From NCBI RefSeq assembly GCF_000330505.1, contig NW_004440189.1, positions 97,572 through 161,571 on the forward strand: DNA of 64,000 nucleotides, given 5' to 3'. Origin of the DNA: Entamoeba invadens IP1. Taxonomy: Eukaryota; Evosea; Mastigamoebida; Endamoebidae. The notes beneath the pieces were generated by a model. That model saw nothing but the letters and a program-made list of their open reading frames with translations, ran no database searches and was not told where the DNA came from. The position numbers and the translations under genes were made by a program. Of the stretch, positions 41,724 to 50,256 are shown piece after piece (position 1 is the stretch's first letter; each line of letters opens with the position of its first letter).

Positions 41724-41823
41724 NNNNNNNNNNNNNNNNNNNNNNNNNNNNNNNNNNNNNNNNNNNNNNNNNNNNNNNNNNNNNNNNNNNNNNNNNNNNN
41801 NNNNNNNNNNNNNNNNNNNNNNN
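41724..41823. other. Assembly gap (100 N)
   Basis: Exactly 100 N, so the length is probably nominal. It directly borders a perfect palindrome, a structure that often stops assembly. Confidence 0.99.
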
Positions 41824-41831
41824 TTTATTAT

Positions 41832-41955
41832 TTAACCTTAGGATGTCGGCAGTTGAAAAGTAACCTAAATATTGTTCAGTTACTTAACAGAGTATATGGT
41901 TAACTAACTATAAAATATTTAGGTTACTTTTCAACTGCCGACATCCTAAGGTTAA
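41832..41955. mobile_element. TTAA-flanked piggyBac-type MITE (116 bp plus TTAA sites)
   Basis: TTAA (41832-41835), then CCTTAGGATGTCGGCAGTTG and so on, ending with the exact reverse complement and TTAA (41952-41955). Inverted arms match for at least 38 bp inside the TTAA sites and 50 bp in all (41824-41873 with 41914-41963), because the flanking A/T bases are also symmetric. TTAA is the piggyBac target site and CCTTAGGAT also marks the left edge of the piggyBac copy at 35616. A small non-autonomous relative moved by a piggyBac transposase is the simplest reading. An inverted assembly artefact at the gap edge is the alternative. Confidence 0.6.
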
Positions 41956-42256
41956 ATAATAAAGAAATAGTTTGTATAAAAAACTTACAATAAAATAATT
42001 TATTTACCTAATATGTTAAACAATGAATGGCTTGTTTTTGTTTTAGATAAACGAGCAAATTATAAAAAATAAAAAAATGATATGGCTACATTTGAAATAT
42101 TTCCCGATATATTACGTTTATTAAAACCAAAAATAATCAAATTGAATTTAAAAAGTTGCTCTGTTTTAAGTTTTTTTGTGTTTTTTTATTTTACTGACTC
42201 AATATATCATCTATTAACAAATTCAAATCGTTGATAAACTAAAAAACAAAATAATA
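41956..42256. other. Promoter-side spacer of the AMP-deaminase-like gene
   Basis: About 300 nt, A/T-rich, no gene. It holds the start region of the downstream gene. Confidence 0.55.
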
Positions 42257-45200
42257 ATGTCTGGAGAAGGCTCTCCTGGTATCAAGGAGAACTTCCTCGC
42301 GACATCTGTTCCATTGAAAGAGAAAAACTTCCGATTTTCCAAAATACTCTGTTTTGCACGAAACACCATAACGACGTCGGATTCAAAAGAACTTAGAAAA
42401 TCTCTCCAAGAAGATGCTGAGGTACAAATATCGAGATCAGTTCATTGGGTCAACAAAGAACGGACACGTGCAGCGGAGAACATCCTCAAAATCCAGTCGT
42501 ATAGAAACAAATACATGTTCGTTGATCCGCAACACTTCAAGAGTCATTTACAATTACAAGAAGACGAAGAGAAAGTCGACATCTTTCCAATGCACATTGA
42601 CAAAGAAATGACGTCTTTGGTCATGTCGAGTAGCAAAGAATTGATGGTTTCCGTCCAATTAAAGAATGGTGTTTATGTTATTGTTGATAACACCAACACT
42701 ATTTTATATTCTCCAATTTCTATAGAAAATTACTTGAAGGATTTTGACGTTGTTCTCAAATTAGTCGACGACCCTCCGACAAAGACGTTTACAATGGAAA
42801 GGTTACAAGAGTTGGAACACCGATTTAATTTGCATTTATACTTAGATTTGAGAAAAGTGCAAGTCGGAAACAACTTTTTTGAGTGTCCGAAAGTCGACAC
42901 GCACATTCACGCTAATTGGGCAGCACCTGAAAACAATTTGTTTAAGTTCATCAAAGAGAATAAAGACTATCAAGATGATGTGTTTGTGAACTCAGACAAG
43001 AAGAGAGAGAATTTGAACCAGTTTTGCCAACGACACAAAATCGATTTAAATCGACTTTCCATTCACCAAATTGGCGAATTTGAAAATGATGACTCGCTCT
43101 GTTCGATATTTTTGAAGACTACAAATTTGGACGAAGGAAAACTCTTTGCGAAGTTGTTAAAAGAGGAATTGAGTAAAATTGAGGAAACACAGACATACAC
43201 AGAGATGAGGCTTATTATAATGGGGAATACCAAAGATGAGTGGGAGAAACTTTCTCATTGGGTCATATCAAACAAGGTTGTCTCAAGCCACAACAAGTTT
43301 CTGATTGAGTTTCATCGGTTTTATGAGAATGTGAAGGAGATCACATTCTCCGAATATATATCGCGATTCTTTAAGCCTATTTTTGAGGCGACTTTACACC
43401 CAGAACAACATAAAGAACTTTCCCTTTTCCTTCAAGAGATCAGTGGATTTGATTCTGATGGAGATGAAGGTGTTGTAGAGTCAATTACTTTGTCTTCTTT
43501 TGACCCAAATTTAGAGAACCAAAGCGATCCATCTTATTACGTTTATATGTACTATTTCTATAGTAATATTACATCACTTAATTTACTTCGAATGGCAAAA
43601 GGGCTTAACACGTTTGATTTTAGACCACACTGTGGGAAGACGGGACATTATAGTCATTTGGTTGCGGGATACCTCACTTCCAAAGGTGTCAGTCAAGCAG
43701 TCAAACTTGAAGATAACACGACTTTACAATACTTATTCTACTTGGACCAAATCGGAATTTCACAGGCACCAATGGCCACTCACGCTAAAATTACACCGTA
43801 CAGTTCTAACCCGTTCAATACATTCTTTGCAGTCGGACTCAACGTCTCGTTGTCAACGGACAAGCCACTTCGAGTACACAAAACAGTGGAACCACTTCTT
43901 GAAGAATACTCGATGGCAAAGAATATGTATAAATACAAAGACCACGACTTAGTCGAAATTTGTCGCAATTCTGTAAGGCAATGTGGATTCTCGTTTAAGA
44001 CGAAGTCTCGTATGATGAAGGGATTTGTCAACCACTTGTCGCGTCCAGCGTTTAGAAGACAGTTGTTAAGCGATGAAGAGCAGTTACTTAAAGCGCTAAC
44101 TGAAAACAATGCAAATGGTGTTTTTGAGGACATTCCAAGAACACGTGTCTTCTTGAACTTTAAGACGAAAAGTGGCAAAGACGTCGACATCATGAAGAAC
44201 ATCACTTATTTTATTTCATTGAGAGAGAAGTACTTGGAGGAGAATGAAACACAATTTGTTCCAACGAAAATTGTAGATCTGCCAACAACAACGAAACTGT
44301 TCTACTCAATTTCTAATGGAGTCTACAACGTGTTTGATACCCCAGATATGGTGTGCGACGTTTGCAAAGTCTCCACAGCGTTTATAGAATGCTTCGACTG
44401 TCGCAAAAAGTTTTGTAAGAAATGTTTCAAAAAGTTCCATGAGAACAAATATCACTCGATCCACCTTGAGAAGAATCGAGCATACTTTCCTATCATTGAT
44501 TACACAGAGTACACTTCGGATTATAATTCATTGACTAGCTTTGTGGCGAATGGAGACTCGAGATCATTTGGATACATTCAGTTAAAGTGCAGGGAGGAGA
44601 TGTTCACGCTACACAAACTCCTGAACAACTCCATTGAAGCTACGGAGATGAAAAATTTGAAGGAAGACTTTGACGCTTCGATGAAAATCGATACAGTGTT
44701 GACCGGACCGAGGTCTTTCCATCCGAGAAAACTACTCAAATTCATTCAAGACAAATTAGTTAGTGATGCGGAAAAGATTGTATACAAAGAGCTTGAAGTC
44801 GAGATGGAGGATGGCTTTAGAGTGTTCAAAAAAGTGACATTGAAAAACATGTTCAATATCTATAATATCAACCGACTCAATTTGGAAACCCTGGACGTCT
44901 CATTCGACCCCTCAGTCATACAAAGATATGATTTATGGGACTCAAGAGAGAGAATATTCAACCGCCGCGAGTTGCGTAATTTGTTTTTGACAACAAACAA
45001 CTTAGATGGTGGAAAGTATTTGGGCGAGTTATTAAAAGAGACGTGGTTCAATGGTAACCAAACGAGAAGCATTAAGATGGAAATAGGTCTTGGACTGAAT
45101 GGAGGGAACAAAACTGATGTAGAGAGACTTGCAAAGATGTTGTATCGTGCTGGAATACTTCAAAGCAAAGATCATCTTTTAAGCATTCAAGTTGTGAGAG

Positions 45201-46081
45201 AATACGCCAAATTGAAGCACCAGAACATCATCAGCTGTTTCGAGAAAATTATTTGCAACATTTTTGGACCACTTTTTGAAGCTACTTTGAATCCAGAGAA
45301 CAACTTTGAAGTCTCGGAATTATTGAAAAGAGTTGGGAGCTTTGATACTAAAGGTGATGAATCGGTGTATTCTGTTGATGGTAATTTAGAACAGGAATTG
45401 CCTTCTGAATACAACAGTTATAGTGAACCATCATTCCAATATTGGATTTACTTCTTGAGAATGAACATCTCAGTGTTAAACAACTTGAGAAAGAGTCTTG
45501 GACTCAACACTTTTGCATTTAGACCGCACTGTGGAGAAGCTGGAGATCCTATGCATAACGCAGCTGCATTTTTGACTGCGGACTCAATATCACATGGAAG
45601 GACTCTAGATGACCAAAACATGTTGCAGTACTTATTTATCTTGGCCCAAATAGGTATCACTTGCTGTCCTATTTACGACAAATTCTTGTACGATATCATC
45701 AAACACCCATTTAACAAATACTTTATGAGAGGAATGTTGGTCACACTGGCTACTGATTCACCAATGCACTCACATACTACAGACCAACCGTTGATTGAGG
45801 AATACGCAAATGCAGTGAAGACATTTGGATTGACCGCAACTGATGTCAACGAAATTGCCCAGAACTCGGTGGTTATATCATCTTACACGTTGCGAGACAA
45901 ACTCACATGGCTCATCGGTAAGAACGGAGAGAGTCTCAGTGTGCCTAAGACAAGACTTAAATACAGAGAAAAGGTTCTCAAAAAAGACGTGGACACACTG
46001 CTTTCGTATAACATTGGGACAATTAAAATCACCGAGGAAGAGCGCAAGGAGGTGATGAAAGGATCTTTCAACTACTACTGA
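42257..46081 (+). CDS. Tandem AMP-deaminase-like protein with a B-box zinc finger between the copies
   Basis: Single exon, 1274 residues. Two AMP-deaminase-like barrels (about 195-600 and 800-1200) flank a B-box-type zinc module (about 698-735: CDVCKVS..., CFDCRKKFCKKC, HENKYHSIH). AMP deaminase turns AMP into IMP using one zinc. Copy 1 keeps the zinc ligands (H216, H218 in VDTHIHAN; H458 in RPHCGKTG; D535 in STDKP) but has Lys for the catalytic Glu (461), Gln for the catalytic His (480) and Lys for the substrate-binding Asp (536). Copy 2 keeps the catalytic Glu1094 (RPHCGEAG), His1113 (SISHG) and D1167 but has lost the HxH pair (GPRSFHP) and has Ser for the second Asp. Neither copy alone looks able to work. 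The roles follow the ADA/AMPD family; the pairing idea is inference. Confidence 0.85.
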   Translation: MSGEGSPGIKENFLATSVPLKEKNFRFSKILCFARNTITTSDSKELRKSLQEDAEVQISRSVHWVNKERTRAAENILKIQSYRNKYMFVDPQHFKSHLQLQEDEEKVDIFPMHIDKEMTSLVMSSSKELMVSVQLKNGVYVIVDNTNTILYSPISIENYLKDFDVVLKLVDDPPTKTFTMERLQELEHRFNLHLYLDLRKVQVGNNFFECPKVDTHIHANWAAPENNLFKFIKENKDYQDDVFVNSDKKRENLNQFCQRHKIDLNRLSIHQIGEFENDDSLCSIFLKTTNLDEGKLFAKLLKEELSKIEETQTYTEMRLIIMGNTKDEWEKLSHWVISNKVVSSHNKFLIEFHRFYENVKEITFSEYISRFFKPIFEATLHPEQHKELSLFLQEISGFDSDGDEGVVESITLSSFDPNLENQSDPSYYVYMYYFYSNITSLNLLRMAKGLNTFDFRPHCGKTGHYSHLVAGYLTSKGVSQAVKLEDNTTLQYLFYLDQIGISQAPMATHAKITPYSSNPFNTFFAVGLNVSLSTDKPLRVHKTVEPLLEEYSMAKNMYKYKDHDLVEICRNSVRQCGFSFKTKSRMMKGFVNHLSRPAFRRQLLSDEEQLLKALTENNANGVFEDIPRTRVFLNFKTKSGKDVDIMKNITYFISLREKYLEENETQFVPTKIVDLPTTTKLFYSISNGVYNVFDTPDMVCDVCKVSTAFIECFDCRKKFCKKCFKKFHENKYHSIHLEKNRAYFPIIDYTEYTSDYNSLTSFVANGDSRSFGYIQLKCREEMFTLHKLLNNSIEATEMKNLKEDFDASMKIDTVLTGPRSFHPRKLLKFIQDKLVSDAEKIVYKELEVEMEDGFRVFKKVTLKNMFNIYNINRLNLETLDVSFDPSVIQRYDLWDSRERIFNRRELRNLFLTTNNLDGGKYLGELLKETWFNGNQTRSIKMEIGLGLNGGNKTDVERLAKMLYRAGILQSKDHLLSIQVVREYAKLKHQNIISCFEKIICNIFGPLFEATLNPENNFEVSELLKRVGSFDTKGDESVYSVDGNLEQELPSEYNSYSEPSFQYWIYFLRMNISVLNNLRKSLGLNTFAFRPHCGEAGDPMHNAAAFLTADSISHGRTLDDQNMLQYLFILAQIGITCCPIYDKFLYDIIKHPFNKYFMRGMLVTLATDSPMHSHTTDQPLIEEYANAVKTFGLTATDVNEIAQNSVVISSYTLRDKLTWLIGKNGESLSVPKTRLKYREKVLKKDVDTLLSYNIGTIKITEEERKEVMKGSFNYY

Positions 46082-46215
46082 ATATACTTTTAGATCATTC
46101 TAATTTTTTTATTATAAAATACTAGTATACTTGTTTTTATTAAAAAGTATTATAAATTTACCTTTGTTTTATAATTGTTCATTGCCCCAAAATATTTTGA
46201 TGAAAAAACCACTGA

Positions 46216-46233
46216 TTTGTTATATATAACAAA
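46216..46233. repeat. 18-bp perfect palindrome upstream of the membrane-protein gene
   Basis: TTTGTTATATATAACAAA, 53 nt before the ATG at 46286. The 19-mer TGTTATATATAACAAAAGA within it occurs again at 31071-31089. Confidence 0.6.
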
Positions 46234-46285
46234 AGATGCCTAATAACGCAATTTGTGATAAATAACAGAAGAAACTTGAAATAAC

Positions 46286-48431
46286 ATGTTAAATTGTCAA
46301 GTGGTTGTGCTTGGCACACTCTTCGTTATGTGCACTTCCTTTTTATGTGAAATTAGGTCAGACAACAATTACTTGGATCTCTCAGATAGTTCGGTTTACT
46401 TGAATACAGACTATAAATGTCCACAAGAACTTGTGGACTATTCTATTGTACTCACCTCGACAAAGAAACAACGAGTGATTTTGGAGAACCCACCACCAAT
46501 GGCTAACTTGAAGTTAATGAGCGATTCAGACGTTGAAATTAAAGGAAAATTCACTGCATTTGACATTAATATCACCCAACCGATTGCGTTGTATCTCGAA
46601 ACATATATTGGGAGCATTCACTGCGAATTGTGTGCAGTGTATATTGATACGGGATCACTTTTTGCACCAAAGTTCAAAAGTATCTCTGTCAAAATGTATC
46701 TGTCGATATTATCTCCTTCACAATTTGTTACTCAGAATATCACTAACACTAACACGTTGTCTATTGTGTCACCATTTCCTCCACAAATCAATTCTTATAG
46801 CGGAAACCCCTATTTCACACTCTTATCACCATCTTCAGTATCAACTATTCAAAACGGAGAGATCCCCGAACATGACACCGTTTCGTTGTTACAACACACA
46901 CAAGACGTAACTTTAAAGGCGATGGTAAACAATCTATTTGTCTCGTTAGCAAGAGCAACTGTTAAAGCACCATTACAGTTCAACTCCATCACTTTAGTGA
47001 ATGGCTTTTTGACGATAACAGAGGATATCAGTGCAACAATGTTCATTTCAAATTCATCAAGCGTTGTCTTTAAAAAAGGTACAATCAAAGCGTTTTACTG
47101 CTCTCTGATCTCTTCCAAAGTTGAGATACATTCCGTTGAAGAGACATATTTCACAACACATATGGCTTTTATCGACTCGGTGAATGTGTCTAAATATTGT
47201 GAAACGAGTGCAGACCAATTCGTGTTTTTAGAGTCCGACACCAAAATCAATTTTGCCAATTCTCCACATTTGCAACACTTTGAAAATCGGAACATTGTTG
47301 TTTTTCCATCGTCACAGAAAGTCATTCCAATGTCAATTTTAAAGAAGTGTCATGTCATTTCTAAACATAAAAAAGACATCTACTTGAGTGGAGACAATGT
47401 CAAATTTCGAGAGAGCGGGTGCCCTTGTGAAAATTGTCGATATATCATTAACGAACCAGACGAAGTTGTTGTGCACTTTGACACGCCATTGTTTGGAGGA
47501 ATTGATTGTGAGACTAAGTGTGTAATACGACCCAAACAATCGCCAACAATTCGGTATTTAAAGGGTTTTGATGTTACTGTAGATACAAGTGCGATCATTG
47601 CGCTTGTTGTTCCCGAAAATGGGGGGTGCATTACTTTGAAGAATCAAAGTATAATTATGGCCATTCTTAATACCAAAAAAGTGACAAAAATAATAGCAAA
47701 CGACTTTATTCATTTTGGAGGAACACTCTTGTCAAGTGTCTATTTAGAAGTTCACAAATCAATGACTTTTGTACAACGTGCCGAGTTAATTGTCGATAAA
47801 AGTGCTTCAATTTTCATCGAAAGGGATTCGTATCTGGCGATACAGTCTAAAGTGACAGTATTGGGTAATATACATTTCAACGAGAACACAATAGCCCCTG
47901 TTAGAGTGTTAAAGGGGGCTGAAATAGTGTTTGGAAAGGATAGTAACTTTGCGCTGCATACAAATGTCAATACATGGAGAGGCGATACACAATATCTCAT
48001 CCTTAACGAAGAACATGGATTCGGCCCAGACACCCAATTGCCGCAGCTTATTCTAGTTGATGTTACAACCAATCAAATATCGCAATTAGGTCGGCTCTTT
48101 ACTGAATGTTTTGGTCGGTGGGTTGTATATAAAAGTTAGTTCTTATACTATAACAATAGATTTTATCACACTTAGATACTCACAAGTAGTTTCAAGCAGT
48201 TCTATAGTTCATTGTCATCCAGTTGTCGTGACATACGAAGAAACAGAAGAACAAAGCAACACCAAAAAATGCATTGTTTTTGTTATCTTACTTCTTGTAG
48301 TATTGTGTATGGCCTTCTATTACTTTAAGATGAAACAAAACACCCAAACAATCATGCGGTATCGCGAAATGGATGATATTGACGATATTCAAAAAGGAGC
48401 TGAAGTGGTTGTTATAACAAGTGATGAATAA
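46286..48431 (+). CDS. Type I membrane (surface) protein of unknown family, two exons
   Basis: Exon 1 46286-48134. Exon 2 most likely 48190-48431 (55-nt intron GTTAGT...AAGTAG; an AAG acceptor 3 nt earlier is equally in frame). Total about 696 residues. An N-terminal signal peptide (VVVLGTLFVMCTSFLC) is followed by a long lumenal/extracellular region of short beta-rich segments (MFISNSSSVVFKKGTIKAFY, ATVKAPLQFNSITLVNGFLT), with N-glycosylation sites and a Cys cluster (SGCPCENCRYII, GGIDCETKC). Exon 2 adds the membrane segment (CIVFVILLLVVLCMAFYYF) and a short acidic cytoplasmic tail ending VVVITSDE. Without splicing the protein would have no anchor. The family is not recognised; a beta-helix-like surface protein is a guess. 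Confidence 0.75.
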
Positions 48432-48514
48432 ATGAGTGTTAACTTACTTTACACTGATACAATCAATTACAAAAGAAACACTTACACTGGTGTACATTGA
48501 GAATCTTCATTGAT

Positions 48515-49315
48515 TCAAATGGATGGCGTTGCACTCAACCACTTTGTCAAAAATGGGACAGATTTCATGATTGTATTCCACTCCTTCATGCCAAGTAAAA
48601 TACCTTTGTCTGTTGGGTTGAGTCTCCCACAGATGTTGTTGTACTCTCTTATATCAACACACATCTCCCCATTTACTTCAGATTTTGAAATAAATACATT
48701 TTCCCCTATTCTAATTAACACCTTGTCATTAACACTTTTAGTCTCGCTGAGTGGTGGAAGAGAATCCGGCTGTTTGTCTTTTTCCATTAACATTTGTCTA
48801 GATTTCTTGGTGTTTGAAATATCAAAATGTCCGGAGAGTATATCGCTAGCAAAGGTTCCTTCACTTTTTTCCGTTTCAGTGCTTTCATTTGAATCAATAA
48901 CGCGCGACAGGATGTCGTTTCCTTTTTCTAATGTTGGACTTTCATTCACTTTCTTCTGTTTTTGTACTCTCGGAATTGGTTGTTGCTTGATTATCATTGG
49001 GGGTTCTTGTCCCTTTATTGTTGTAACAGACTTTTGAAAGGGTTGAATGTTTTGAAAGTATCCGAGTTGCTTTTTTTGAGCCATGGGTTTCATGTTTTGG
49101 TTAATATGAAACCTAAGCCCTGATGTTAAACTGTTTATGGATGGGAGTGTGTCTCTTTCATTACATTGAAGCTTTTTTGGTTTTGCAGCTTCTTTGTATT
49201 TAAAAGTAGTTGACTGTATTCGTGGTTGTGAAGCAACATGTGGGTGATAAATATCCTTTGTATCAAAAAATGAAGTGATAGTTGGCAAGCCAAGTGTGAA
49301 GTCTCTTTGAAACAT
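48515..49315 (-). CDS. PC4/Sub1-domain protein with a long N-terminal extension
   Basis: The frame opens at GTG (49318); the first ATG is at 49315, giving 266 residues. Residues 1-190 are polar and probably disordered (Lys, Gln, Ser-rich). The C-terminal 75 residues resemble the PC4 (p15) coactivator domain: KVLIRIGENVFISKSEVNGE, MCVDIREYNN (compare 'vdIReYy'), then NPTDKGILLGMKEWNTIM (compare 'PtkKGIsLxxxqWxxl'). PC4/Sub1 binds single-stranded DNA and helps RNA polymerase II transcription. Here the domain is C-terminal after a long tail, unlike the short yeast and human forms. It is convergent with the membrane-protein gene (83-nt spacer). Confidence 0.75.
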   Translation of the reverse strand: MFQRDFTLGLPTITSFFDTKDIYHPHVASQPRIQSTTFKYKEAAKPKKLQCNERDTLPSINSLTSGLRFHINQNMKPMAQKKQLGYFQNIQPFQKSVTTIKGQEPPMIIKQQPIPRVQKQKKVNESPTLEKGNDILSRVIDSNESTETEKSEGTFASDILSGHFDISNTKKSRQMLMEKDKQPDSLPPLSETKSVNDKVLIRIGENVFISKSEVNGEMCVDIREYNNICGRLNPTDKGILLGMKEWNTIMKSVPFLTKWLSATPSI

Positions 49316-50256
49316 CACAATGAAATATTATAATCCGTATCAGTTTTTTTCTTAAATATCTTCAAATTTGAGAAAAAAATTGGATAATAATAAACCCTTT
49401 TTCTCTTTTCTGTTATTCATCTTTTTCATACTCTATTCATATATTTTAAAAAGTTTTCGAAACTTTTTAAAACCGTTTTGCACAATCACTTGAAGTGTTT
49501 ATTCATCCACAAAAACGAATCTTTTTCAATGCTTTTATCAAGAACTATCGATTAAGTGTTTACAGTATCTAATGATTGTTTTATGTATAAGTATTTAAAG
49601 ATAACGTTACTTAATATATCAACCCAATAAATACTTTTAAAAAACTTTATAATCAAATTGTATGGTTTGTATTTTTATTGTTAAATAGTATATTAAAATA
49701 TTATATTAAATACAGTAAAACCTCTTTACTCTCATAATAAATTGAAACACACAATGCTAACTTAATTATAATATCTTCCAATTTAACATTCGATTCGATA
49801 AGTTTTGTAATTTTTTTACTTGTATAAACTATATTTGTTTTAAATTAAAATAAATAAATTATAATTTTTATAATTTATAATTAAAACTTTTAATTATAAT
49901 TCATATTTCATGCACATTTGTTTTTGAGAACTAAATTAATGTATTGTAAATAATTAGTTTAGTAATTGTTTTTATTAATTAGTAATTATTCATAAACAAT
50001 AATGAGTAAAAACTCAATCTCTACGAAAAGAAAAATACAAAAATCATTGACTCACATTTATAAAATAACTATTAAAATTTTAACTATTTTACAAATTTGA
50101 CAACAGATAAAACAAATTTCAATAATAAACTAAATAGATACCAAAAAAATACTAGATAATACTGTATGAAGAGTTTAAAACCATACACATTCACCATTCA
50201 AACGCACTCCAAAAATACTCTAAAACCTGAAATCCTCAAAACACTAGAAAACTCAG
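49316..50256. other. AT-rich intergenic region between divergent genes
   Basis: About 940 nt without a gene. A perfect TATA-like GTATTTAAAG occurs at 49591-49600 (plus strand), but it is 650 nt upstream of the next start and cannot be linked to a gene. Confidence 0.55.

Larger units (their letters stand above)
35612..41955. mobile_element. Nested transposon region (piggyBac shell, pogo-like insertion, MITE)
   Basis: The region between the VHS and AMP-deaminase-like genes is filled with mobile DNA. Its left edge is TTAA-CCTTAGGAT (35612). Its right edge is the same string inverted, ending at TTAA 41952-41955. Inside lie a decayed piggyBac transposase (minus strand), a complete pogo-like element inserted 71 nt beyond its start codon, two copies of a 72-bp palindrome-ended repeat and an assembly gap. 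Whether the right TTAA end belongs to the piggyBac copy or only to the MITE cannot be decided from this sequence. Confidence 0.45.

Noticed and set aside
49591..49600. Perfect GTATTTAAAG TATA-like box
   Set aside because: It lies about 650 nt from any start codon on the plus strand. Such A/T-rich matches are expected by chance.
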